A stretch of DNA of 64,000 nt from Balamuthia mandrillaris. Taxonomy: Eukaryota > Discosea > Longamoebia > Balamuthiidae. Shown here one piece after another: positions 53,928 to 64,000 of the stretch (the stretch's first letter is position 1; the number at the start of each line of letters is the position of its first letter). The stretch is taken from contig JAVKOQ010000009.1 in NCBI GenBank assembly GCA_031835245.1, forward strand, positions 372,001 through 436,000, read 5' to 3'. Position numbers and translations under genes: made by a program. A model generated the notes under the pieces. It had not been told where the DNA came from. It did no database searches and saw nothing but the letters and a program-made list of their open reading frames with translations.

Positions 53928-55089
53928 TATGTTTTGTTAACAGAAAAAAAAAACAGAAACATACGTGGCAATCATCAACAATAACTCGACAAGCTACACT
54001 CCCACAAATAACAAAGATCTGGCCTCCCTGCAAGCCGTTGAACGCATTCTGGGCTACCGCTTCCACAACCGACAGCTTCTACGAGAGGCTATCACGCATA
54101 GAAGCATGGCATCAGCCTGTTCCTTGACAGACCAATTCCCCTCCTCTTCTTCTGCTCCCACCACAATAGCAGACTATGAACGCATCGAATACCTGGGCGA
54201 TGCTGTACTCGACTTTCTTATTACTCATTACTTTGTCTATAGGGACATTAAGGTCAGGGGTATCAAGTCCACGCCCAAGGAGCTCACTCTGGTGAGAGCG
54301 TACACCGTGGGCAACGTATCGTTGGCTCATCTGGTGGTGAGACATGGCTTGCACCGCTATCTTCGCATTCAGTCGGCTCATGTGGAGGAGGCCATTTGTC
54401 GCTTCGAGCAACAGATTCTCAGCAGCAATGGTGATGAAGATGACGACGATGACGATGATGACGATGATGATGACAGTGAGGAAAGCGATGAAGAAGAAAT
54501 CGGGGAGGAAGAAGTTCAGAGAAAGCAACAACGGAGAATAAAGAGCGAGAAGATAGACAGACAGATTGTTCCACCAAAAGTGTTGAGCGACATGTGGGAG
54601 GCGCTGATTGGTGCAGTCTTTCTGGACAGCGGTGGATGCCTTAGAGAGACTTGGCGCGTCTTTGGGCCTCTCACCATTCCCCCGCTCCTCAGCAAGATCA
54701 AGAGCGCGCAACACATCCAAAGCAACCCCGTCACTTTGCTCCACGAACTCGTCCAGACCTTTCATTGCAAAGGTATCAATATTCGATACCACCGGCAACG
54801 CAATACTTCGCAAGATGCTCTCCACCACAACATCACCATCGCTACGATTCGTGTTCATGAAGAAGAGCTGGCAAAGGATTCTGGAGCCAACACAAGGAGT
54901 GCCAGAGCCAACGCCGCACGTCGAGCCATGAACTTGTTCGCCGAGTTGCAAGCCAGCAACAAGCTGGACAGATTGTTTGGGAGGGTGTGCACTTGCCACA
55001 AGGACTCCAGTCGCAACCGGGAGCAAGCACTCGCCGCCAAACGAATGGAGATCCTTCGGTTGTGGGAGAGAAGCTTGCAGTTGGAGTAA
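50128..55089 (+). CDS. Dicer-like protein (partial helicase, PAZ-like, two RNase III domains, dsRBD)
   Basis: Exons 50128-53884 and 53957-55089 give about 1,629 residues. Residues about 225-380 resemble only the second RecA lobe of the Dicer helicase (SSKVKRLIWLLRDW, YRAVIVCRERHALALSAL, TLVVLFDREATAVHQLKRATRARGRL). No Walker A or DECH lobe precedes it in the open frame. A PAZ-like end (TFKQRYLEHYGFAVKEDQPLIKARHF) lies near 905-935. RNase IIIa has YEWLETYGDSVLKLII and KVYADCMEALIGASF. RNase IIIb has YERIEYLGDAVLDFLI and KVLSDMWEALIGAVF. All four acidic catalytic positions are kept in each, so dicing is expected. The C-terminal dsRBD (NPVTLLHELVQ to ANAARRAMNLF) closes the protein. It cuts dsRNA into small RNAs in relatives. 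Poly-Ser and poly-Asp tracts are lineage-specific insertions. Confidence 0.9.
53891..53924. repeat. (CT)n tract in Dicer-like intron
   Basis: A CT dinucleotide run starting 6 bp after the donor GTTAAT. Confidence 0.95.
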
Positions 55090-55141
55090 AAACACGTGCG
55101 ATAAACATCTTCGAATGTGGTGATCTGGTTTTGTGTATCAA

Positions 55142-56656
55142 CTATGTTGTAAATTCTTCTTCTTCTCCGTGCAACAGCGAATCCAACCCAAAGTTATCCA
55201 CTTCAACTTCCGTTCCTTCTGCTTCTCGTTCTTTCGGCTCTCTATCTTGCTCCCGTTCTTCTTCTGTATTCCTAACGTCTTTTTGCTTCAACATCTTCTT
55301 CACCTTCCGCTTGCGAGCACGGCGAGAGGTGCCCATCTCTCTCTGCTTCTTTCTAGTATGTTTGGTCCACTTCCCTCCATACCGTTTGCACTCCTCACAA
55401 CAATACACCCCTCCTTCGTCTTTCTCTTTTTCAGCACGACAGGTAGGACAGGCTAACATCAGCACGCGACAATCGGTGCTGCTGCAGTAGGCGTACTCGT
55501 CAAAGGGCCGTTCGCAGAGGGAGCACCTGCCAAGCACGTCAGAATTGGCGGGCATGGCCTGCCGTCCGTCGAAGACGTAGTTCTTTCCTCGAAAATGGCC
55601 ATTCGGGTAGGTTTCTATGTATTTGTGAATTCCTTTTTGTTTTTGTTTTGAACAAAGATTTAGCCTTTGAATTGTAGAGAATAAGAGAGAAGCAAAAGAG
55701 CACAGAGAGACCAAACCTCCGTGTAATTGATAGACTTGTTCGAGACCTTTGTTTCGGAGGTAGGCAGAGGCGCGTTCGCATCGAATGCCACCCGTACAGT
55801 ACATCAATATCTTTCACCCATATGCCATCAAGAAGGTAAGCAAAAAAGCAGAAAGAAAGAAAGAAACACACATACTCACCTTTTTATCTTGCAATAAGGA
55901 AAGGTTCTCATCCACCCAACCAGGAAAAGAGCTGAACTTGCGAATGGGCACCGCCAACGCGTTATTAAACTTGCCTATGCGAGACTCTGCAAACACCAGA
56001 CAAATAATAAGAAAGAGAGAACGAAAGAACGAAAGAACGAAAGAGAAAGAGATGAAAGAAGAACACGAAAAGAGAAGAAAGAGAAGGAAGGACCAAGGAA
56101 AGAAAGAAGAGCAAACCATAGTCATTACGACAGTCCAGAAGAAGGAGTTCCTCAGGAGAGCTCTCTTCAATGGTTTGGTGGAACTTTTGCGGGGTGAGGT
56201 GGGGGCCTGCCTCGTGGAAACTGATCTTCTCCGGGGAGATGCCCAAAGTGATGATCTCCTCGACGACGCGGACGGAGAGCACTCCTTCGAAGTGAGCGGC
56301 CGAGCCGGCGCTCCGCTTGAACTCGATATCGTGGAAGAGGGGGTGGCCGTGCATCTCGCGCTGGTACTCTTCTATAGCGGCACAAGCCCCTCCGACCGTA
56401 CCATTGATCCCCTTTCGGTTCAATTAGATTTGAAATGGAAAAACAAAGCGGTGGGGTTAGATTTGAAGCGGTACCGGGGGGGATTCGTGGTTACCTCTTT
56501 GGCCACACGGATTTTACCGGCGATATCGAGCCGTTCGCAGAGCTTTTGTTGCCAACCCGCGATCCCTTGAGGGTCATCCACGTCCACATACTTGTAGAAC
56601 AGCAAAATCAGGCCTCCTCCTCCCTCCTCCTCCAACGTCGGTGTTGTGGCCTTCAT
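55142..56656 (-). CDS. Rhodanese-domain protein, TSTD2/TrhO (YceA) family
   Basis: At least five exons. The N-terminal module reads [28 protein letters not shown], then GINGTVGG, as in the acylphosphatase-like half of bacterial TrhO. The rhodanese domain follows: [32 protein letters not shown], and the active-site loop [15 protein letters not shown] with its catalytic Cys. A Cys-rich C-terminus ([31 protein letters not shown]) and a basic tail complete it. TrhO hydroxylates tRNA uridine 34 in bacteria; animal TSTD2 is less studied, so a tRNA role here is inference. The ATG at 56656 is the only reasonable start; the next gene begins 153 bp away on the other strand. Confidence 0.88.
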
Positions 56657-56808
56657 CTCACTTTCTCTTCTTCCATCAATAAAAAAAAAAGAATAGTGTA
56701 ACCACCTGGAATCGATCCGAGGGACCATCATACATTACAAAGAAAGTGTAGGCAGCGGGAGTCGATCGGAAGGCAACAAACTGGCCGCAAGAGAAAAAAA
56801 TAAAAACA

Positions 56809-57193
56809 ATGAAACGAGCGACGGGCGCGAAGGAAGGAGAGGAAGAGGACGGTGCTGTCTCCTCTGCTCGTCCCGATCCTTCTTCGTCTGCTGCGGTGAG
56901 CGTGAGGAACACTTTTGCGAATGGGGAGTCATCTGCCAAACGAACGAAGCTTCGGCGTTTTGACCATCACCATCGATCAAGAGAGAGGGAAGTAGCAGAA
57001 CAGCGTGACCACGAGGCCGAGGAGGAGAAAGAGGAAGAGATAAAGAAGGAGCCACTTGATCTGCCGTTGGTCTCTGTCATCGTGCCCATCTACAACGTCG
57101 AAAAGTATTTGGCAGAATGTTTGGAATCCATCCTCACTCAAACCTATGCGGGTCCTATTGAAGCTTCTCTCTATGACGATGGCTCTCAGGTCC

Positions 57194-57237
<44 letters not shown>

Positions 57238-57700
57238 ATAGTTTCTACGCAATGTTTTATCAACAGGACAGCACCCCAGACATCATCCAACAATGGCTGG
57301 CGGAGAGCCTCCCTCGCGGCAATCGCCAAAGAGAGCAAGAAGGGAAGGCTGCCGTCACCGCCGTTGTCGACACAAATTCTCCCGACTCAACAACCAAACA
57401 GCGAGCGGGCAAAGGACCGGGCTTTGCTCGCAACAAAGCTGTCCGTCAGAGCAGCGGCTGTTATCTCTGCTTTCTTGACTCGGATGACGTTATGCTGCCG
57501 GAGAGGATAGAGGCTCAGCTGGCTGCTGCTGTGGAGCGTGCTTCCTTGGCGCCAACCATTGTTGGGTCCAACTTTTGTAGGATACCGGAGGGCTCGACCG
57601 CGCGGTATACGGATTGGTGTAATAGGCTGACGCAGGATGAGCTCATGACGCATCGCTTCCGAGAGTTGACCATCATCCAGTTGCGTTTCTCCCATCATTT

Positions 57701-57736
<36 letters not shown>

Positions 57737-57979
57737 TCTCTCTCACTTTTTCTTTGAGCTTATTTGGCTTACTATCGCTCTTCGCTTCCCGCGTTCTCTT
57801 TCCTCTCTTTTGCATTACAGGCCAACATGGTTTATGAGTCGAGCAACGTTCGATGTGGTCGGAGGCTACGATGAGAACTATCCAGCCAATCCGGAAGACT
57901 TGTTATTCTTCTATGCTCACTTACGTGCTGGTGGCACTCTTTACAAAGTACCAAAGGTTCGTTGAACTTGTCTTGTCAC

Positions 57980-58020
<41 letters not shown>

Positions 58021-58666
58021 AAATCTAATGTACAAAAAAGACTTTGGTAAAATACAGATATGTGGAGGGTTCGATATCCGCTCGGTTTCCTCGTTTGGCA
58101 TTGTTAAAAGTTCGGTGCAAAGCTTTGGAGGAACAGGTGCTGGACAAGTGGGCCTCGTTCACCATTTGGGGTGCTGGCAGAGACGGCAAACACTTTTACA
58201 AATCGCTCAGCCCTGCCAATCAAATGAAAGTATGTTTCTCTGTTTTCTCTTTTTTGTTAAACAAAACAAGCTGAACCTAACACCTAATGAAACATAGGTA
58301 ATATGTTTTTGTGATGTGGATAAGAAAAAGATAGGCACTACGTATATGAACAGCGCAGCTCCACGTGAACTACGACGGCAGATCCCCATTGTCCATTTTT
58401 CTGAAGCCAAACCACCTGTTATTACTTGGTATCCTCTCGCATTTCTTATTTTTTCTTCTATTCCTCGTTTATCGATGTCGTTTTGTTCTCATGCCATCTT
58501 TGTATGATAACCTCCTTTCTCATTTCGGCTTCTCTTCGTCATGGAATAACGACAAATAATCTTACCTTCATTCAGCGTTTCGCTCGACCGAACGGACAAT
58601 GTCTTTGAAAACAATGTACAAAGTTTAAACTTGATAGAAGGAGTAAACCTGTTCTTCTTTGCCTAA
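56809..58666 (+). CDS. Family-2 glycosyltransferase, B3GNTL1-like
   Basis: About six or seven exons. A charged N-terminus precedes the GT-A fold: VSVIVPIYNVEKYLAECLESIL, then ASLYDDGSQ. CYLCFLDSDDVMLPERI contains the DxD metal motif. Next come RYTDWCNRLTQDELMTH, PTWFMSRATFDVVGGYDE, PEDLLFFYAHLRAGGTLY, and a C-terminal Rossmann-like module (WASFTIWGAGRDGKHFYKSL, VICFCDVDKKKIG, IPIVHFSEAKPPVIT, SLDRTDNVFENNVQSLNL). The order and wording match human B3GNTL1 over its full length, including the tail. Donor substrate and acceptor are not known for the family. CT and GA tracts occupy its introns (about 57197-57230, 57703-57733, 57983-58018). It shares a 153-bp divergent promoter with the TSTD2-like gene. 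Confidence 0.92.
57983..58018. repeat. (GA)n tract in B3GNTL1-like intron
   Basis: One of only two intronic tracts in the window that read GA rather than CT on the coding strand. Confidence 0.95.
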
Positions 58667-58694
58667 AAACACTCATCCCTCATTTCTTTCTTTC

Positions 58695-59427
58695 TTACAA
58701 GTACTTTTTACAAAGGCAAGCCTGAATGTGCTCTCTCAGAGCAGAAACGTGCGGGATGTTGGTCTCGCCACATTCATTGCACTTCATTGGCAGCTGATGC
58801 TTTAGCCGGGCGTAAGGCTCCGGGTCGAAGCGACCCTCTTCTTCTACGATGCGGATCATCTCCTCCGGCGGCACCAAGAAGTCTGTCGTGAAGGAGTTCC
58901 AGTGCTTCACTCTGTTCATTGCGGGCGCATCGTGGTCCTTGCTGAGGACGTGAAGATGCAACTGACGAAGCGTTGGTACTGCGTGATACCCCATTTTGAA
59001 GCTTAGCTTCACTCCCTCTCCTTCCTCTTCCACTTCCTTTGTCAACTGTTGGATGAGCCAGAGGCCTCGCTGTTGCATGTAGCGGAGCAAAGGCAGGTGC
59101 TTCTTGGTGAGAGCGTGAGCGCCGTCGATCTCCTCGTTTCTTGGGAGGATCAACATGTGGCGACGACTCTTGGGGAACTTGTCGTAGATGATGACGGTCT
59201 GTTCGTCCATGTCGTAGATGGAGTGGCGATGTTTGGGATGGTCCGGCTCTCTCACGATGTTCAACAGGACGTCGGCCCAGGACTTGTCGTCGTTGTTGTC
59301 CTCATTGGAGCGCCGCCGCCGCTGTTGTGCTCTTCGTTTTTGTGGGCCTCCGTTTCCTCTTGGTTGTCGTCGCTGTTGGCGCGTCTCGTTCATGATTTGT
59401 TCTTGAACGGAAATGCTCTGCTGCATT
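58695..59427 (-). CDS. APTX: Aprataxin-type HIT-domain DNA repair hydrolase
   Basis: Single exon, 243 residues. The HIT domain reads YDKFPKSRRHMLILPR, then MGYHAVPTLRQLHLHVLSKDHDAP, where HLHV supplies the HxHxHxx active site that removes AMP from abortive ligation ends. HWNSFTTDF is the aprataxin-specific segment. A C-terminal C2H2 finger (MKCNECGETNIPHVSALREHIQAC) helps bind DNA nicks. The animal-type N-terminal FHA domain is absent, as in fungal Hnt3; a basic region (QKRRAQQRRRRS) takes its place. It acts in single-strand-break repair in the nucleus. Confidence 0.92.
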
Positions 59428-59810
59428 TTGTGTTTGTTTGTTTTTTGTTTCTGTTTTTTTTTTTTTTTTTGCTTTGTCAAACTTGCAACAAACAAAAAAC
59501 AGCTATAACGATTCAGATAAAGACGGAGGAAGAACAGGAATTTCCTTTTCTGCTTTTTTTCCTTTCTTTTTTTCTTTGTGGGTTCATTGCCCATCATGTC
59601 GACACAACAAATATCATCAGGCATTAAACCACGACGACACGAGAAAAAGTGTAGCGACCACACGTGCCGAAGAACAAACCTGCGACGCGACAACTCGCGC
59701 AAGGACCCTCCACAAACCGAACCTCCCCCCCCTTTGTTTGGCTTCCCCCCTTTCCCCTCCCCGTACCGTGGTATTCGTATACGCACAAGCACGGCCGTTC
59801 CTTCCTCTAT

Positions 59811-59924
59811 ATGCAACAAGCCGCCACCGCCTCACCGGCAGCAGCAAAGCGAGTGCTGATAGGCGGAGGTAGCGGCTTCATAGGGCAAGCCCTGAGCAAG
59901 CACCTCCTCAACACAGGCTGCGAG

Positions 59925-59963
<39 letters not shown>

Positions 59964-61234
59964 TTTGCTACTACTTTTTTTCGCTGCTAATCGACTCGAA
60001 TTGTGGTTTTTTTTTCCCGAATAAAAGGTCACCCTCATCTCCAGAAATCCAGCTCGTGTGGGTGGTGCTGGTCTTCCCGCGATCTCATGGGCTAACCTGG
60101 CGGACCCTTCGTTCACGCTGGCGAGCTACGATGCGGTGGTCAACTTGGCGGGCGTCAGTCTGAATAGGCCCGCGTGGATAGAGACGTACAAGGACCAGAT
60201 CGTGTCCTCCAGAGTGGACACCACTCGTGCCATTGTACGTTTCTCTTTTTTTAAGTTTGGGCGACAGAAGAGAGAGGACACACACGAGAGAGAGAGAGAG
60301 AGAGAGAGCACCAAATGAGAGAAGAAGAGAAAGGAAGAGGAGAGAACGCGGGAACGGAAGCAAGTAGAGGATACCAAACGAGAGAAGCAGAGAAAGGCAG
60401 ATTGCGAGAAAACGAGGGCTGAAGAGAACAAAGCTCGTTGCTAACCTAAATGGGAAAAAACTAGGTGAAGGCGATTGAGAACACAGCACAAAACAATAAC
60501 AAACCTCCAAAAGTATTTGTGGTTGGTTCGGCTGTGGGTTACTACCCCTCCGGCACACCCGGCCCAGAGGTTGACGAGTACTATAGCGAGCCCCCTCCCT
60601 CCACCTTCTTTGGTGACTTGGTACGACAGTTGGAAGACGAGGCCAAGACTCTTGTTCAAAACCAACAGAACACCAGACTGGCGTTCGTGAGGACAGGAGT
60701 GGTTCTGGGCAAGAACGGAGGCGCCTTCCCCTCTCTCAAACGCAGCACCGGGTTCTACATTGGCAGTGGAGAGCAGTGGTTCCCTTGGATTCATATCAAT
60801 GACATTGTGGGCATCTTCTCCCATGCGATTCACAATGAGCAATGCAGCGGTCCTCTGAATGGAGCGGCTCCTGGCATTGTTACTGCTAAAGGTTACTTTT
60901 CATCTTCCTTTTCTTCTACTGCTCGTTCTGGTCCTGTTTTCCTTATTCTTGTCTGTGTTTTTATTTTTACGTTTTTGAATTGTTTGGTTGTTGATCTTTA
61001 TGGGAACCAATACGCAAATATAATTTAGAGTTTGCAGAAACAATGGCCGAACAGAGAGTGGGCATAAGAAAGGCTCTCCCATTGCCCTCCTTTGTAATGA
61101 AAGTAGCGCTCGGGCCATTGCGCTCCACTTTGGTCACGGAGGGTCAAAAGGTCATCCCGAAGAAAACCTTGGAAACTGGGTACCAATTTCAGTTTCCTGA
61201 ACTTGGCCCTGCCTTACAAGACCTTCTTCGTTAA
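59811..61234 (+). CDS. SDR39U1: SDR39U1-type NAD(P)-binding epimerase family protein
   Basis: Four exons, starting MQQAATASPAAAKRVLIGGGSGFIGQALSKHLL with the GGxGFIG dinucleotide-binding loop. Exon 2 gives TLISRNPARVGGAG and YDAVVNLAGVSL. Exon 3 gives FVVGSAVGYYPSG (the catalytic Tyr region, here YYPSG as in TIGR01777 proteins), RTGVVLGKNGGAFPSL, WFPWIHINDIVGIF and CSGPLNGAAPG. The last exon encodes LPLPSFVMKVALGPL and the terminal LETGYQFQFPELGPALQDLL. The enzymatic reaction is unknown; plant and bacterial relatives (YfcH, GC1) are linked to plastid or cell-division functions. Introns contain CT (about 59931-59962) and GA (about 60284-60309) tracts. Confidence 0.92.
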
Positions 61235-61775
61235 AACTCCCTTGTCTCTCCCCACCTGTTTAATCTTTTTATGATGTGTAAACATTTGTCGTTATTTGTT
61301 ATAACTTTTTTTTTGGTTCTTCGTTTTTGTACAACCTCTTCTATCTCGCATACAGGTTAAGCTTGGCATTACTCTTTCTATCGCGTGGTTGCGCACCGGC
61401 AATTTAAGCCGGGCTTCGTGGTTGTGCAATAACAAGGTAATAAGAGTTTTAATCGATATAATTCACTATATTTATACATCTGAATTTTTTTTTTCAAAAG
61501 CAGAGAATTTGTTGAGATTTAATAAGAAAAGTGAATACACCGAACCAATGGTGCCATTTTTCATTCATTCCAATTTGTGACAGCTGGTTGTTTATGATAC
61601 GCTCCTTTTCCTGGTGTTTTTTTCCTGTTGCTTTTTTTTTCGTTTCTATTTGTTAACCGTACTATTAGCAGCCGCTCTGGGTTCACGTTCTCCTTTGCGA
61701 GAAAAAAGCGAAGAGAAGAAACAGAACGTGCCACTAAAGCACGTGTTTAGAGTCTCTTGTTTTTCAAACCTCACC
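61235..61775. other. Intergenic region with small hairpin
   Basis: No gene is seen. At 61384-61428 a direct repeat (CGTGGTTGCGCA and CGTGGTTGTGCA) flanks CCGGCAATTTAAGCCGG, which can form a short hairpin. Promoter elements of the next gene are not evident. Confidence 0.4.
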
Positions 61776-62252
61776 ATGAAACAGATATTACTTGTATTTC
61801 TGTTCCTTCTACTTGTTAACCAGAACTCCGAGTTCCGTTGTGTTGCACAAACTACAACTTATACCAGTGAAGAGTGCGTTTCCTGCTGTCTCTGTTTTAT
61901 ACACCTTTCTCTCTTCGAGTTTTTTCGTTGTGCCAACCATTTTAATATTCGGGTAGAATTAAAGACTGGAGGGATGGAATGGTGGATGCCATTGCTTTTC
62001 TCAGAGACAATGTTTTGCATCCAGATACATTTGTGGACGTATGTGCTCTCTCTCTCTCTCTCTCTCTCTCTCCCAGTCTTTGGATAAACTTAAAAACAAA
62101 TGTAACAACGTAAAAATAACAAACTACAACAACAAAATAGTTATTTGATAAAGCTTTAGTGGAAGAAAATCAAAGAGCAGGAGATCTGGAGGCCGCCACT
62201 TTTGCAACCACCGTAGAACGCATTCTTGCTGACAAGCTAGACTTACTTCAAG

Positions 62253-62293
<41 letters not shown>

Positions 62294-63059
62294 TTCTGAC
62301 AAATGGATACTTCGAATTTTTGTTTGTTACTTCTGTAGAGTCTAAGCAAGAGACTCCAAGAAGTGTACCAACAGACAGAGCAACAACTAGACCATGTTCC
62401 ATTTGTGGAGGCTTCTTCAGAGACAAGTAATCCCCAAAACTTCGCTCATTCCCCTATCTTTGTGGACAATTCTACATCAGCTGTGATGGTAAGAAACACA
62501 TCTATTTCTTAAGAACTAGTTTACGTTCTGATCACATTTTAAATAATCCTATTTCTATTCCTCTTCCTCCTGCAAAGGTTCCTTCTTGGTCAAGCGACTC
62601 GACTTTGTTGAACTACGAAGTTGCCCTTTCACAGAATCTGGAGGAGCTGTTTCTTGACAATGTCAACAAAGATAGGTCGATTGCGTTCCAGTACTTCGGG
62701 GGGCCATTCACTGGAATCACCCGTTATTATCCTCATTTTCAGTGGGAATCGACCGATGTTGTTGATGCTCGTTTGTCTCCATGGTTCGTCCATCCACCCC
62801 ATGAGTGCCGCTGAACTCTTGCTATTGCTTTCGTCTGTTTCTTATATCACGACGAACAAACAGGTACGTGGGTGCGATTACGGGAGCAAAGGGGTTGGTG
62901 CTGATTCTGGACACCTCATCCGATATTGGTCAAGATTTCGATTATGTCAAACAGGCTAGCATTAATGTTATCCGTTCTCTGCATGAAGCAGATCACATAA
63001 TGCTTCTTATTGTGCGTTGTTATGGCCCACTTTATCTTTGTTAGTTATTTCTTTCTGAT

Positions 63060-63101
<42 letters not shown>

Positions 63102-63212
63102 GATATCGGATAACGAGTTACAAAAGCCGTCGTGTGTAGGCCAAGTGGAAGGATATGTGCGAGCCACACCTCAAGCTATAGATGCCTTTGTCGCTGCCAT
63201 TGCCGCTTTGTA

Positions 63213-63260
<48 letters not shown>

Positions 63261-63656
63261 TTTTCCGGAATATATATTCATTTGAAAACCGCTGCAAAAT
63301 CATTCTAGAGAACCTAGCCAGGTTATATCCTCGGCTTACAGCAAGGAACAAGCATTCTTGGAAGCATTCGCTATTTTCGAAAGAGAGAGCCAAGATCACG
63401 TTTTAGACGACAATACGGTTGTGCCTGGCAGAGGTACCCAAGCCTGCCAAAACGCGCTGATTTTTGTGGGCTCCGGTAAGAATCTTCCTAAGCCAGAAAG
63501 GTAACTCTTCTCCTTCTTCCTCCTTTTTCGTTTTTATTAATATTAATAAATTTCTAAGATTGACTACGGATTCCTCTGCATTGCCAACAATGCTGTTGTA
63601 TACTATCGGCGCCACACAAAATGATCGGGGTACGCTTAGCTCTCTTCCTCCCTCCC

Positions 63657-63695
<39 letters not shown>

Positions 63696-64000
63696 TTGTT
63701 TTTCATAACGTTCATTTTATAGCGTCTCAATTGGCGTGTTCATCGACTGGATCGGCCTTTTCCTTTGCCCAAGGCGATGGCATAAGTTTACAAAAAAATA
63801 TTACACACTATAGCACCTTCTTGGGTACTGTCGGTCAAAACAACCAAGAAGAGCCTGCTTGGCACATGTCTCTTGGATTTACCAACGATGATAAGCTTCA
63901 AAGTAATACTCTTTTCTCTGTCTCGTTATCCTTGTATTTCCGCTTCTTCTCATACTTTTGCTATTGTTCACCTTCAATAACTCACAGTGGGAGTTGTGAT
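61776..64000 (+). CDS. Secreted/membrane VWA-domain protein, alpha2delta (Cache/VWA_N)-like, 3' partial
   Basis: The start MKQILLVFLFLLLVNQNSEFRCVAQ is a clear signal peptide. At least nine exons follow. A helical N-terminal region (IKDWRDGMVDAIAFLRDNVL, SKRLQEVYQQTEQQL) and NYEVALSQNLEELFLDNVNKD, then FQYFGGPFTGITRYYPH, match the VWA_N region of voltage-gated calcium channel alpha2delta subunits. The VWA domain begins WYVGAITGAKGLVLILDTSSDIG. Its MIDAS first motif is DTSSD rather than DxSxS. CQNALIFVGS, then MLLYTIGATQNDR and SFAQGDG, close the domain. The gene runs past the window end, where a Cache domain and C-terminal anchor would be expected. Every intron seen from 62040 on is CT-rich. 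Confidence 0.75.
62046..63692. repeat. Five (CT)n intronic tracts in the VWA/alpha2delta-like gene
   Basis: Tracts at about 62046-62073, 62257-62291, 63062-63098, 63215-63259 and 63660-63692, each inside an intron and reading CT on the coding strand. Confidence 0.92.

Noticed and set aside
61389-61580. 63-codon frame between SDR39U1 and the VWA gene
   Set aside because: No recognised motif; it overlaps the small hairpin and AT-rich DNA and is probably untranslated.

Overview
This is eukaryotic nuclear DNA from an intron-rich, gene-dense protist. About 27 protein genes lie on both strands, usually 100-600 bp apart. Introns are mostly 60-150 bp, pyrimidine-rich and GT..AG, and many carry long CT dinucleotide tracts. 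Start codons often follow A-rich leaders. Several proteins (FBXW5-like, talin-F0-like, MORC, B3GNTL1-like, TSTD2-like) resemble animal or amoebozoan families. A free-living amoeba (Amoebozoa, for example Balamuthia-like) is my best guess, but this is inference from style only. Functions were assigned from motifs and remembered family sequences; no search was run.

Layout. 0-10 kb: 3' end of a CDK5RAP1-type tRNA methylthiotransferase (+), NAD kinase (+), an LRR protein (-), a tail-anchored coiled-coil protein (+), a membrane-anchored FYVE protein (+), a talin-F0-like membrane protein (-) and, divergent from it, a class-M-like sirtuin (+). 10-18 kb: a roughly 2,100-residue GRAM-GRAM-TBC Rab GAP. 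18-24.6 kb: an intronless Rho-N/HNH-like gene (-), a nucleotidyltransferase-RNA ligase fusion (+), an F-box/ankyrin-like remnant and mitochondrial cysteine desulfurase NFS1 (+). 24.7-34.3 kb, all on the minus strand: a choline-transporter-like protein, a tandem pair of PhyH-double-cupin membrane proteins and an F-box/WD40 protein. 34.3-37.8 kb: gene-poor and AT-richer, with two inverted copies of a tRNA-derived SINE and a possible LTR remnant. 37.8-42.1 kb: a MORC ATPase with CW and MYND fingers (-). 42.3-44.8 kb: a transposase-derived locus (-). 45-50 kb: splicing factor SPF30 (+), spliceosomal MFAP1 (-), two small unknown ORFs and a 42-bp minisatellite. 50-64 kb: a Dicer-like RNase III (+), a TSTD2/TrhO rhodanese (-), a B3GNTL1-like glycosyltransferase (+), aprataxin (-), an SDR39U1 epimerase (+) and the 5' part of a VWA/alpha2delta-like gene (+).

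RNA metabolism is well represented: the tRNA-modifying CDK5RAP1 and TrhO-like enzymes, a putative RNA-repair fusion, Dicer, SPF30 and MFAP1. Nothing shows that these are co-regulated. The most unusual items are the nucleotidyltransferase-RNA ligase fusion, the sirtuin lacking its catalytic His, the Dicer that keeps only the second helicase lobe, the diverged PhyH-cupin tandem pair and the MORC protein ending in a MYND finger. Exon boundaries were chosen by hand from GT/AG sites, reading frame and family similarity, so some ends may be off by one exon.
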